Counted from the stretch's first letter, positions 24,307-33,106 are shown. The stretch is DNA of 64,000 bases from Metarhizobium sp964253915 (GCF_964253915.1 NZ_CAXUSG020000019.1:1-64000); one strand, 5' to 3'. Numbers and translations: made by a program. The notes: generated by a model from the sequence alone, not told the origin.

Positions 24307-25002
24307 ATGAAGATTGACGTGAGTGTTGTTCGATCCCTGCCTCTCTTCGAGAAGATGAGTGCGGCTGATCTTGAAAACCTGATGGCGCATTCGACATCGC
24401 GTCGCGTTCTTGCAGGCGATTCGGTCTTCGATCAGGGTGCACCGGCCTCGCATTTCTTCCTTTTGTTGCACGGTCGCCTCAAGGTGACCCAAGTCACGGA
24501 AGACGGTCAGCAGATCATTGTGCGCGTGGTCCATCCGGGCGACTTGTTCGGCTTTGCCAAGGCACTACAACGTTCTGACTATCCGGGAACGGCACTTGCG
24601 GTTGCCGAAAGCATCGCGCTGTGCTGGCCGACCGAGCTATGGCCGCAATTCATCGACACCAATCCTCGACTGGCCGTCACCGCGATGCAGACGATCGGCC
24701 AGAGGCTTGAGGAGGCCCATGCCCGCATCAGAGAGATGTCAACACAGGAGGTGGAGCGCCGGGTCGCCCACACCGTACTGCGTCTGGTTGGCCAAGCCGG
24801 GAAGAAGGAGGGCGCGGGGATCAGAATTGATTTTCCCATCTCGCGGCAGGACATAGCCGAAATGACGGGTACCACGCTCCATACCGTGTCACGTATCCTC
24901 AGCGCCTGGGAGGCAAAGGGCTTGGTGGAGGGCGGGAGACAGAAGCTGCTGGTGCGCGATCCGAACGGCCTTGCCTTGCTTGCGGCCCACGGAAAGGATT
25001 GA
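24307..25002 (+). CDS. nnrR: NnrR-type Crp/Fnr regulator, copy 2
   Basis: This 231-aa protein matches copy 1 closely along its full length, differing mostly in the first 50 residues and at the C-terminus. The DNA-binding helix region TLHTVSRILSAWE is identical, and no FNR-type cysteine cluster is present. The beta-roll is about 15-125, the dimer helix about 130-150 and the winged helix 160-220. ATG 24307 has CGGAGAAG upstream. It lies between the divergent copper genes and pseudoazurin. Two copies could give different NO or oxygen responses at the same boxes. Confidence 0.9.
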   Translation: MKIDVSVVRSLPLFEKMSAADLENLMAHSTSRRVLAGDSVFDQGAPASHFFLLLHGRLKVTQVTEDGQQIIVRVVHPGDLFGFAKALQRSDYPGTALAVAESIALCWPTELWPQFIDTNPRLAVTAMQTIGQRLEEAHARIREMSTQEVERRVAHTVLRLVGQAGKKEGAGIRIDFPISRQDIAEMTGTTLHTVSRILSAWEAKGLVEGGRQKLLVRDPNGLALLAAHGKD

Positions 25003-25034
25003 GAAGGCGAAATTCCCGCCGAAAGCGTTTCATG

Positions 25035-25050
25035 TTTGCGCCTCGTCAAA
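25035..25050 (+). promoter_or_regulatory. FNR/NnrR-type box upstream of pseudoazurin
   Basis: TTTGCGCCTCGTCAAA contains TTG-N8-CAA and lies 70 bp before the pseudoazurin ATG. Class II placement gives a leader of about 37 nt. Confidence 0.7.
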
Positions 25051-25120
25051 TAGCTCTGGGCGAAACGGCTTATTCTGCTCTCAACGAAGCCAAAGGGCTT
25101 CTGATGTAGGAGCAAGAGAA

Positions 25121-25567
25121 ATGAGCAAGATCCTTAAAACCCTGGTCGGCGCTGCAATGGTCAGCATGGCGGCGGGTTCCCTGGCAATGGCCGCCGACTT
25201 CGAAGTGCACATGCTCAACAAAGGCGCGGACGGGGTTATGGTGTTCGAGCCGGGTTCGATCAAGATCGCCAAGGGCGACACCGTGACCTTCATTCCCACC
25301 GACAAGTCCCACAATGCAGAAACGATCGACGGACTGATCCCGGATGGCGCAGCGCCCTTCAAGGGCAAGATGAACGAAGCGGTCAAGGTCACGTTCGACG
25401 TGCCCGGCGCCTACGCGATCAAATGCGCCCCCCATGTGGGCATGGGAATGATCGGCCTGGTCGTCGTGGGTGATACGCCCGCAAATCTCGAGGCGGTGAA
25501 AGCCGCAAAGCTGCCCAAGAAGGCCCGTGAAAGGCTCGACGCAGAAATTTCTGCCGCCGGCGCGTAA
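25121..25567 (+). CDS. Pseudoazurin, copper electron donor to NirK
   Basis: The 148-aa protein has a signal peptide ending at AMA-ADFEVHMLNKG. The type I copper ligands are His in DKSHNAETI and the Cys/His/Met set in AIKCAPHVGMGM. Pseudoazurins carry electrons from cytochrome bc1 to copper nitrite reductase in the periplasm. GTAGGAG lies before ATG 25121. It is a one-gene unit with its own box and a following palindrome that may end transcription. Confidence 0.95.
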   Translation: MSKILKTLVGAAMVSMAAGSLAMAADFEVHMLNKGADGVMVFEPGSIKIAKGDTVTFIPTDKSHNAETIDGLIPDGAAPFKGKMNEAVKVTFDVPGAYAIKCAPHVGMGMIGLVVVGDTPANLEAVKAAKLPKKARERLDAEISAAGA

Positions 25568-25591
25568 CGAATTTGCGATGCGAGGAGGGCG

Positions 25592-25609
25592 CCCCGGCTT
25601 AAGCCGGGG
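25592..25609. terminator. Palindrome after pseudoazurin
   Basis: CCCCGGCTTAAGCCGGGG is a perfect 18-bp palindrome (7-bp stem, TTAA loop) 25 bp after the stop. It has only a short T-run, so it is a probable terminator. Confidence 0.6.
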
Positions 25610-25678
25610 TTGCCGCCACAGACGCCAATGTCAATATAATCTGTCGAGCGGAGTGAGCCAGCTTCAAGGAGTGAGATC

Positions 25679-25867
25679 ATGGACAACGCAAACAATCTGA
25701 TTATCCTTTTTGACTTCCGCAGCCGCACGGCGCTGATCGAACTGGGAGGTCGCAGTTTCGTGCTGCCAGACCGCTTCGACAACAGGGAAGCCGCTGAAGA
25801 CGCTGCCGAACGCTATGCCCGGAAGAACTGGGGCTACATGCCGAACTATCCCAAAGTGAAACACTGA
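25679..25867 (+). CDS. Small conserved-type hypothetical protein (62 aa)
   Basis: AAGGAG precedes ATG 25679 at normal spacing. The protein has a beta-rich start (NLIILFDFRSRTALIELGGR) and a helical end (REAAEDAAERYARKNWGYMP), without membrane segment or cysteines. I do not recognise the family. It is separated from pseudoazurin by the palindrome and is followed by 470 bp without a gene. Coding signal is good, function unknown. Confidence 0.65.
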   Translation: MDNANNLIILFDFRSRTALIELGGRSFVLPDRFDNREAAEDAAERYARKNWGYMPNYPKVKH

Positions 25868-26338
25868 TCGGTCGAGTGCGATGGAACCGCAAGGTCGCCC
25901 TTGTCGACGAGAGCTTCTGCTCGAAATCCTGATGGCAGGATCAAACATCGGCGAAGCGGCCTGCTGGCTCGATATGCTATAGCCTCAGTCGGGCCGCGAT
26001 CACACAGAGCGGCAAACAATGATCATGCCGGCGGCGACGCGTGTGCGTGGACCTGAGTTCGATCGCAGCGCGCCATGATCCAGAGAGCCGCCTAGATTAT
26101 CTGCCCTGGTGCATCAGCGGCTGATTGCCTTTAAAGGCAGTTCATCAGACGTGACGGCGTCCGTTCTGTATGCCCAGCTTTGCCGCACACACGCCGAGAG
26201 CGCCTGGCGAAAACTTGATTGCGGCGGCCTCGCCTGAAGCAACGGTCGCAGCCATTGTGGAGAATTTGGGTTGAGACGAGAACGGCGTGGGCGGACGCCG
26301 CCCTCCCCGGCTTTAGCGGCGATTGCTTTGCCAAATTC
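25868..26338. other. Intergenic stretch without a recognised gene
   Basis: Several short frames cross this 471-bp stretch on both strands, but none has a good start and protein-like composition. I see no operator, terminator or RNA gene that I can support. It separates the denitrification island from hipBA. Confidence 0.5.
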
Positions 26339-27658
26339 TCATCTGGCAGTCGTGGCGGCCGGAAAGTCCATCCGGAACCCACGCATCGCGCCCTGCGCCA
26401 AGGTTTCGGGAACACGCGCGGTTTCGGCGTAGGTCCGCCAGTTCTTGGTAGCGTCTATTACATCGTCGAGCATGGAGTTGATGCGGCTTTTCTTGAGGTC
26501 GGCATATTGACCGAAAGCGATGAGGTCTGCCTTGTCGAAACCGGTCGTCTTGCCGTTCAGCGACATCTGGTGCTGGCTCGTCCATTCTCCGTCAGGATTA
26601 TAGGCATACGCCACGTCAAAGGCTGGCGAAAGTGACCAGCGCCCTGACCGGTCCATCAGGAAGGCAATATTCTTGACGTGGTCGTCCTGGTTGCGGATCA
26701 CGACGTTGAGCAACGCCCGTCGAACCTGTTGTTCGAGAGCCGATTGGTCGAGACCCAAGAGCCTCATCGTTTCGATTGCCTGCTCGTAGGAATAGGCGCG
26801 TGGAATATTGAAGTCGAAGTGACGCATGGCGCCGAGCGACAACATGTGAAGCTTTTCGTTTCGATCGTTTCGATCGAATCTCTTGGTCATGAAATGCGCC
26901 CGGCCGCCTTCTTCATGCAGCCTGCAGGGCGCCATGGTAACGCCAGCATCTCGCGCCAGCAGATAACACGCGTATTCAAGGCGGCCGAAACCTTTGGGAT
27001 CGGCGAGTTCCTTGTCGGAATTGCCCGCAACGCCATCAAATTTCATGAGCCAATGTTCAAACCCCGATCCGGGCATCGTTTGGCCGGATCGGAATTCCCC
27101 GCTGTGCGGGTTCCAGGCCAGCACAGCTTTCGCGCGCGCGCCACCGGCTGAGGTACCGATGCGCAGGATTTCGCGCAGTGCCTCGGCATCGTCTTCCCCC
27201 TCCAAGACCCCGGTCAGTTTCAGTCGATCGCCGACAACCGCCGAAGCAAGATCGACCATTGCGGCAATATCGAGTTCCGCGCCGGCCAGGCCAAGACCGG
27301 CAGCCGATGGTTCGAATTCCAGGGCGCCCATGCCGCGTGTCCCGGTATAGCAGAGCCTTTCGACAGGATTCATGCTGTCGGCCGGGCGTCCCTGCTGGGC
27401 AAGCCAGCGGTTGATCAGAAGATTGCCGAACTTGTCAGGCAGACTGTCCGACAACAGGCCGGGCAGACCTTTAAACGTGCGCCAGGCGAGTTCGGGAAAA
27501 TCGAAAACGCCCGCACGCAAAGGCATAGTAAGAGGAGCTACCTCGATTCCGGAGCGAAGGAAGTTCCGCACATATTCGAAGACACCAGTGCTGCGGGCTT
27601 CATCCCAGACGACGGCCCCAATGGTACTGCCCCACAATTTCACCTGCGCCCGTTTCAT
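26339..27658 (-). CDS. hipA: HipA-type Ser/Thr kinase toxin
   Basis: The 439-aa protein has the HipA layout: N-terminal couple_hipA-like part with VWDEARSTGVFEY and DSLPDKFGNLLINRWL, a GTSAGGARAKAVLAW glycine-rich loop, and the kinase core FLKFD-like EHWLMKFDGV. The catalytic region contains NVVIRNQDDHVKNIAFLMD and the metal motif LSPAFDVAYAYN. HipA phosphorylates aminoacyl-tRNA synthetase in E. coli; the target here is unknown. It overlaps hipB by 4 nt (ATGA), the normal HipBA arrangement. All key kinase motifs look intact. Confidence 0.92.
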   Translation of the reverse strand: MKRAQVKLWGSTIGAVVWDEARSTGVFEYVRNFLRSGIEVAPLTMPLRAGVFDFPELAWRTFKGLPGLLSDSLPDKFGNLLINRWLAQQGRPADSMNPVERLCYTGTRGMGALEFEPSAAGLGLAGAELDIAAMVDLASAVVGDRLKLTGVLEGEDDAEALREILRIGTSAGGARAKAVLAWNPHSGEFRSGQTMPGSGFEHWLMKFDGVAGNSDKELADPKGFGRLEYACYLLARDAGVTMAPCRLHEEGGRAHFMTKRFDRNDRNEKLHMLSLGAMRHFDFNIPRAYSYEQAIETMRLLGLDQSALEQQVRRALLNVVIRNQDDHVKNIAFLMDRSGRWSLSPAFDVAYAYNPDGEWTSQHQMSLNGKTTGFDKADLIAFGQYADLKKSRINSMLDDVIDATKNWRTYAETARVPETLAQGAMRGFRMDFPAATTAR

Positions 27659-28029
27659 CGTTCATTGCCTCGCGAAGCATCGTCACCCCAGGACCAGGGC
27701 TCGTCGGTTTCTTCTTCCTCTTCGGTACTTCGGACCCTTTGGCGTGGTTTTCCTTCGCCGGCCCGCGCGTCGAGCGGGCTCAAGCTTGCATCTGGGACGA
27801 CATTGAAGATGCGCTCTTCCAAGCCGTATGCGCGCAGGACACGCACCAGCGTGTCCAGCGTGGCGCCCTTGCCGCTTTCCAGCTTGCTCACGGTCATACG
27901 CGAGACGCCCGCCAGCCTGGCGACATCTTCTTGCTTGAGATTTCGGGATATGCGGTATTGCTCAAGCCTGGTACCCAGAACATCGACGACGACCTTGAGG
28001 GGCTTCAGCAGCGCGTCATCATTACGCAT
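27655..28029 (-). CDS. hipB: HipB-like XRE antitoxin
   Basis: The 124-aa protein has an XRE helix-turn-helix at about 12-70: RISRNLKQEDVARLAGVSRM and KLESGKGATLDTLVRVLRAY. The C-terminus is polar and acidic (TEEEEETDEPWSW), suited to binding the kinase partner. HipB proteins neutralise HipA and repress their own operon. Upstream lie repeated CTTAAAG elements at 28031-28127. Confidence 0.9.
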   Translation of the reverse strand: MRNDDALLKPLKVVVDVLGTRLEQYRISRNLKQEDVARLAGVSRMTVSKLESGKGATLDTLVRVLRAYGLEERIFNVVPDASLSPLDARAGEGKPRQRVRSTEEEEETDEPWSWGDDASRGNER

Positions 28030-28030
28030 T

Positions 28031-28127
28031 GAAATGTTATCCTTAAGCTCGATCTCAGCCTTAAAGATGACATTTCATATCTTAAAGTCCATTAATTTTT
28101 AATGATCGCAATTATGATCTTTAAGGC
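28031..28127 (-). promoter_or_regulatory. Operator region upstream of hipBA
   Basis: GCCTTAAAGAT (28058-28068) is repeated as its exact complement ATCTTTAAGGC (28117-28127). A GAAATGT/ACATTTC inverted pair lies at 28031-28037 and 28070-28076, and further CTTAAG/CTTAAAG elements are at 28042 and 28081. Multiple AT-rich half-sites suggest HipB binding. Confidence 0.55.
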
Positions 28128-28221
28128 GCATCGCGGCAACAATGATACTTTTTATTATCATAATGTCTGGATGATGGCGTACAACGGTTTAGCAACCTTT
28201 CGGCCCTAAAATTGGGAATCG

Positions 28222-29481
28222 ATGCTGCTCCAAGGAGCTACCGGCAGGGTGAAATGGATTGATAACAGAAAGCTACAGATATCCATGACCGGCGCATCCT
28301 TTCTTCTCATGGTCAATTTCGCGATCGGCATAGCTTTTGCGATCGCCTTCCTAACGATGAGTGCCCGGTCGTCCAAAACGCTGGCCTGTTGGTGCGCGGC
28401 GGGTTTCGTGTGCGCGTCGATCACCGTCACCGTCGAAGCACTTGCCTGGCTCATTCCCTGGGAGCGCCTTACGGCGTTTCTGTCCTTTTCTTTCTTCCAG
28501 GCTGCCTTGACCGCGATTGCCATCGGCACGCTCCGTCATTACCAACCCAAAGCCCGCTTCGAATTGCTGGCACTGCCGGTCATCGGATTCATCGCGCTGC
28601 AACCGACAATTCTCTATGATCTGCCGCGTGATTCTCTTATGCATGCCGCCGGCTATCAGGGGCCATCGGTGATAATGACGGCCTTTGCGGCGTTCGCGAT
28701 TGTGACAAGCCGTCGCCGGCGGCCGGCCGACCTCGTGCTTGCATCGGTGCTCGGACTGTCGAGCGTGCAATTCGCGATGAAAGCGGCCTTGGCCTATTGG
28801 ATCAGCACCGGTCAAGGCGTGCGATCCTATATCATCAGCACGTACGCCTATTTTTCCCAGACGGCCGGCGCTATCCTGTCGCTCTTGCTTGGATTGACGA
28901 TCTTCGCAGTTATCGTGACGGAATTGATGGCCGACGCCGCCGTCGATGCGCAGCAGGACCCGTTATCGGATACGCTCAATCGCAAAGGCTTTCTCAGTCA
29001 GGCCCGCACCATGCTCGCTTCGGCTGGGTCGGGTATTCCGCAATGTGTGATCATGGTCGACCTGGATCATTTCAAGACGATCAATGACCGCTATGGACAT
29101 GCTGCCGGCGACGAAGTCATCGCTGCATTCGGTTCCTTGTCAAGGCAGTTGTGCGATGGCAGGGGTGTTTGCGGGCGGATTGGTGGCGAGGAGTTCGCCA
29201 TGCTACTGAGCCCTTGCGACCAGATGCAGGCGACGTTGTTGGTCACGGCACTCCGGGCGGCCCTTGGTCAGCGAACCTATCGTCTTGTTCCCCCCGGCGT
29301 ATCCATCAGCGCCAGTTTCGGCATCGCTCAAACAAGGCAACGCGAAGAGCTTGAAGAGACGATGCGACGTGCAGATCTCGCGCTTTACGAGGCCAAGATG
29401 GCCGGACGAGACTGCTATAAGTTCGCTCCGATTGCAGAGCAGGCGCTTCACGATCAATGCGCGGCGGAAAAGGCCGGTTAA
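28222..29481 (+). CDS. Membrane diguanylate cyclase (GGEEF)
   Basis: The 419-aa protein has about six N-terminal membrane helices (to about 245) and a GGDEF domain. Active-site GGEEF is in CGRIGGEEFAML, with the substrate site VDLDHFKTINDRYGHAAGDE. The RxxD inhibitory site is not present five residues before GGEEF, so product inhibition may be absent. The domain should make cyclic di-GMP. The start is uncertain: GTG 28249 has AGGAG upstream at wide spacing. The stop codon shares the TTAA with the stop of the convergent LysR gene. Confidence 0.88.
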   Translation: MLLQGATGRVKWIDNRKLQISMTGASFLLMVNFAIGIAFAIAFLTMSARSSKTLACWCAAGFVCASITVTVEALAWLIPWERLTAFLSFSFFQAALTAIAIGTLRHYQPKARFELLALPVIGFIALQPTILYDLPRDSLMHAAGYQGPSVIMTAFAAFAIVTSRRRRPADLVLASVLGLSSVQFAMKAALAYWISTGQGVRSYIISTYAYFSQTAGAILSLLLGLTIFAVIVTELMADAAVDAQQDPLSDTLNRKGFLSQARTMLASAGSGIPQCVIMVDLDHFKTINDRYGHAAGDEVIAAFGSLSRQLCDGRGVCGRIGGEEFAMLLSPCDQMQATLLVTALRAALGQRTYRLVPPGVSISASFGIAQTRQREELEETMRRADLALYEAKMAGRDCYKFAPIAEQALHDQCAAEKAG

Positions 29482-30452
29482 ACAGCGGGCGGTTTCTGGC
29501 TCTGTTCGAACAATAGAGCGACCGGATCGACCGCTGTTTCCTTTGCCAGCTCGCCTATCAGGCTTCGAAACCAGATCATGGCCGGATCCACGTCGGTCCG
29601 CTTGTGCCAGACCAGGCAATAGGCGAAACACGGTACCGCCAACGGCAGTTCAAATCTGACCAGACCCCGGTCATGCGCGTTGCTGACAAGACGCGATGGC
29701 AATGAACTGATCAGATCGCTTGCGAGCAACGAGGCAATGTTGGCAGAAAAGCTGTGGGTCGACACCGTGACATTGCGTGTCCTGCCGATCTCTTCAAGTG
29801 CCACATCGATCTGGCTGCGGCCGGGCTCCTTCATCGAGACGACGATATGTGGATAAGCGAGGTAATCGTCGAGTGACACCGCGCCGCGCCGCGCCTTGTC
29901 TGCCAGCGGATGCGTTTCTGCGACGACCCCGATCAACTGTTCGCGAAAGAGCGATTGCGTCTGCCAGGGGGGCGGCGGCGCGACACTTCCCCAGAAGCTG
30001 CAGTCGACCGATCCGGTCTCGAGATCACCCAACGTCGTTCCGCCGAACGGCATGACCTCGAGGACTGCTTTGGGCGCATAGTTGCGGAGCATCGGGATGA
30101 GGCGCGGAACGAGCGTGGCAATCGAATACTCGCTTGCAGCGAGCCGGAATGTTCGGGGATCCACAAGGGGATTGTAGCTGCCGTCGGCAAAGATCGCGTC
30201 GGCGGATCGCAGAATCTCGCGAACCGGCCCGATCATCGCCACCGCCCGCGGCGTCGGCACCAGACCGTCCTTTCCTTTGCCGCGAAGGAAAAGCGGATCG
30301 CCGATACGATCTCTCAAGCGATTCAGAGCATGGCTGACTGCCGGCTGGCTGAGCGCCAGACGCTCCGCGGCGCGGGTAATCGAACGCGTTTCGGCGACCG
30401 CCTCGAAGACAGCCAGCAGACCCAATTCGTTTCGATTATTCATTTTCTGCAT
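29478..30452 (-). CDS. LysR-family transcriptional regulator
   Basis: The 324-aa protein starts with a winged helix (about 8-67: LLAVFEAVAETRSITRAAER, LSQPAVSHALNRLRDRIGDP) and a periplasmic-binding-protein-like effector domain. The proline/leucine context DPLFLRGKGKDGLVPTPRA is typical of the NodD/SyrM-like branch of LysR proteins. It diverges from the 100-aa CAIG protein at 30535 with 82 bp between starts, so that gene is a likely target. Effector unknown. Confidence 0.92.
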   Translation of the reverse strand: MQKMNNRNELGLLAVFEAVAETRSITRAAERLALSQPAVSHALNRLRDRIGDPLFLRGKGKDGLVPTPRAVAMIGPVREILRSADAIFADGSYNPLVDPRTFRLAASEYSIATLVPRLIPMLRNYAPKAVLEVMPFGGTTLGDLETGSVDCSFWGSVAPPPPWQTQSLFREQLIGVVAETHPLADKARRGAVSLDDYLAYPHIVVSMKEPGRSQIDVALEEIGRTRNVTVSTHSFSANIASLLASDLISSLPSRLVSNAHDRGLVRFELPLAVPCFAYCLVWHKRTDVDPAMIWFRSLIGELAKETAVDPVALLFEQSQKPPAV

Positions 30453-30534
30453 AAGCCTTCGAAAATCATTTCATTTCATCGAGTAATTCGAATCGGCAAA
30501 ATCACCGAAGGAGCATATTCGGGACCATATCAGG

Positions 30535-30837
30535 ATGGAACGACACGAAATACCGGAGTTTGTTGCGGCGATCATTGCGGCGGGAAGCAATATCTGTGCG
30601 ATCGGCCCGGCGCATTATTGCCTGGGCGACGACGAAGAAACTTCCGATGAGGTCAGGCAAAACGTCAACGCAATCGTTCAACGCTACGGCGAACGCAGCC
30701 ACTTGCTGATGGAGATCGTTCAATATTTGCAATTGCGTGGACGTGCCATCGACATTCCGGCCCCCGATTGTTCAATGCTTTTTGCAGGGATCCCGATCCC
30801 AGCAGATCATCGCAGCGCTGTGACGGCAGGCGAATAA
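30535..30837 (+). CDS. Small CAIG-motif protein (100 aa), paralogue 1
   Basis: I do not recognise a named family. The segment IAAGSNICAIGPAHYCLGDD aligns with VGCDMCAIGGGYCINEPQD of the protein at 41085, and both continue to a GxR(S/T)HL motif and a closing RGRAIDIP/RGLFIEI. The two cysteines around CAIG...YC are kept in both. The region before ATG 30535 has AAGGAG but 20 bases away, so the start is uncertain. It diverges from the LysR gene and precedes the chemoreceptor at 30884 tail-to-tail. Confidence 0.65.
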   Translation: MERHEIPEFVAAIIAAGSNICAIGPAHYCLGDDEETSDEVRQNVNAIVQRYGERSHLLMEIVQYLQLRGRAIDIPAPDCSMLFAGIPIPADHRSAVTAGE

Positions 30838-30883
30838 TCAAGAGACCATCGCCTGCCGATAGAGACTGCTCCGTGTCACGCGA

Positions 30884-32758
30884 TCACGCCGCACGGGCGG
30901 GATAGTGTCCGACCGCGCGCCCAGAACTGCCGGCACGCTCCGCGTCCGAACCAGGCTCGCGTCGAGCGGCGCGGCGATTGAGCTTGAAGCGGCCGACAAG
31001 AGAAGCCAGAAGATTGGCGCCTTCCGACAATGTGAAACTGATCGCCGTCGTCTCCTGAACCATCGACGCATTCTGTTGTGTCATCTGATCGATATCGTTG
31101 ACGGCAGAGCTGATCTGCTGCAAGCCGACCGATTGCTCCGCAGCTGCGGTGGCGATCGCATCGACGTTGCTGTCGATCGCCGCCACGAAACCTTCGATCT
31201 GGTCCAGCGATGCGCCAGTCTCGCCAACGAGCCGCACGCCGGCAGAAACCGCGACGGCGGAGTTCGAAATCAGCGACTTGATCTCCTTGGCTGCACGGGC
31301 TGAGCGTTGCGCCAACTCGCGAACCTCCTGGGCAACAACCGCAAAGCCCTTGCCCGCTTCTCCAGCACGCGCTGCCTCGACACCCGCGTTCAAAGCGAGG
31401 AGATTTGTCTGGAAGGCGATCTCGTCTATCACGCCGATAATCTGATTGATCTCATCCGACGCCGTCTCGATGCGACGCATAGCATCGACCGTATCGCGAA
31501 CGATTTCGCCTGATGCGACGGCACATTTTTTCGCATCGACGACCAGACGCCGCGTTTCCTGGGTCCGCTCCGAAGACGCCTTGACCGTGGCCGCCACCTG
31601 TTCCAGTGCAGCCGACGTCTGCTCAAGCGCGGCCGCCTGCTGCTCGGTCCTTTTGGCGAGATTGTCGGCAGCAGTATGCATTTCCTGGCCGTTAGTCTGC
31701 AGCGCGCCGGTCTGCACCAGCACCTGCTCGAGGGTCGCCTGGAAGGTGGCGATGGAATTGTTGAAGTCCTGCCTCAGCCTCTCGAAGTCGCCGGGGAAAG
31801 GTTCATCAAGGGTCATGCGGATATTGCATTCGGCAAGTCTGGCCAACCCCGCGCCAAGCTCGGTGACGACCAAGTCGAGATTGCCGGCGTGAAGTGCGCG
31901 AATACGCTCTGCCTCCGCGCGTTCATCATCCAGAAGCGCGCGCTGCGCTTCGCTGTCCGCCAGCCGCGACTGCACCCGATCGTTGACGGAATCGCGCAAC
32001 GCACCCAACGTCCTGGCCATTTCGCCAACCTCATCGCGTCGGTCGATATCCGGGACCTTGGCGGCAAAATCCTCTGCGGCGATACGGTTCATGGCTTCAC
32101 GCAACCTCGCCAAGGGGCGGGTTACCGAACGAATGATCGAAAAGGCGCCTGCGAGCATCACGATCGCCCCGACGATCGCGATCCACAATGCACTGCGCGC
32201 CGTTTTCCAGAACTTGGCATCGAGGTCATCGATATAGACGCCATTACCCACAACCCAGCCCCAGGGTTCGAACAAGGCGACATGCGAAAGCTTACGCACC
32301 GGTTCCTTGATGCCGGGCTTTGGCCAGATATAGTCGACGAATCCGGACTTCTGGGCCTTGGCAACCTTCACAAACTCGACGAAGAGCGCCTTGCCGTTCG
32401 GATCCTTCATTCCAGTAACGTCCTGACCGTTGAGCTCCGGCTTGATCGGATGCATCAAGACGATCTGGTTGAGATCGTTCACCCAGAGATAGCCGCTCTC
32501 ACCGTATTTGACCTTCTCAAGTTCGCTGAGCGCGCTGCGCTGCGCATCGACGCGCGACAGCGCCCCCGAGGTCTCGAGGGAATACTTTTGCTCAATGATC
32601 GACAGGGCAACCTCATCGACAGTCATCAGGAGCGACTTTCGTTCGTCTTCAAGGCCGGATGCCGTGTCCCTCAATGTGAAAATCATGACCCCTGCGACAA
32701 GCAGGAGCGACAAACCGATGAGAAGATAAAGGCGGGTAGCGATACCGAAAAGCGACAT
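30884..32758 (-). CDS. Methyl-accepting chemotaxis protein with single Cache domain
   Basis: The 624-aa receptor has a first membrane helix (10-28), a periplasmic sCache_2 domain (about 35-185) with GYLWVNDLNQIVLMHPIKPE and WGWVVGNGVYIDDLDAKFW, a second helix near 190-210, HAMP regions, and a cytoplasmic signalling domain. The hairpin tip EIAFQTNLLALNAGVEAARA is clear. sCache_2 receptors often sense small carboxylates; the ligand here is not known. ATG 32758 avoids a non-protein-like extension to 32860. The C-terminal tail is Arg/Ala-rich and lacks a CheR pentapeptide. Confidence 0.93.
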   Translation of the reverse strand: MSLFGIATRLYLLIGLSLLLVAGVMIFTLRDTASGLEDERKSLLMTVDEVALSIIEQKYSLETSGALSRVDAQRSALSELEKVKYGESGYLWVNDLNQIVLMHPIKPELNGQDVTGMKDPNGKALFVEFVKVAKAQKSGFVDYIWPKPGIKEPVRKLSHVALFEPWGWVVGNGVYIDDLDAKFWKTARSALWIAIVGAIVMLAGAFSIIRSVTRPLARLREAMNRIAAEDFAAKVPDIDRRDEVGEMARTLGALRDSVNDRVQSRLADSEAQRALLDDERAEAERIRALHAGNLDLVVTELGAGLARLAECNIRMTLDEPFPGDFERLRQDFNNSIATFQATLEQVLVQTGALQTNGQEMHTAADNLAKRTEQQAAALEQTSAALEQVAATVKASSERTQETRRLVVDAKKCAVASGEIVRDTVDAMRRIETASDEINQIIGVIDEIAFQTNLLALNAGVEAARAGEAGKGFAVVAQEVRELAQRSARAAKEIKSLISNSAVAVSAGVRLVGETGASLDQIEGFVAAIDSNVDAIATAAAEQSVGLQQISSAVNDIDQMTQQNASMVQETTAISFTLSEGANLLASLVGRFKLNRRAARREPGSDAERAGSSGRAVGHYPARAA

Positions 32759-33106
32759 TGAAAGCTCCAAGGCCCTGCGGAAATGCAGCGGATGGGAATA
32801 GGCGAACGCACGCGGCGCGGGCTGGGTGCCGGCGCTTTGGAATTCGGGCGGGGGAGACAAACGAGCCGGATATCGACGCGCCAGTCACGACCTGAAAATT
32901 AGGATAGAAGACTTAACATCTGATAAATTTCAGAAGCTCCCGAAGGAAAGTAGTCTATATTTCAGGCACATGCCGAAATCTTACGCGAACGTAAGGAGCA
33001 AATCGGGTCTCTTAATCCGAGCCAGAGCATCCTCGTGAATGGACCGACAGCGGGCGTTCAACGAGCACGACCTAGCGGCAACAGATCCTAAATGCCGAGT
33101 GGATAG
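32759..33106. other. Intergenic stretch upstream of the Cache receptor
   Basis: This 348-bp stretch separates two minus-strand genes and must hold the promoter of the receptor at 30884. It is A+T-richer around 32890-32990. No short gene or clear operator is seen. Confidence 0.5.
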
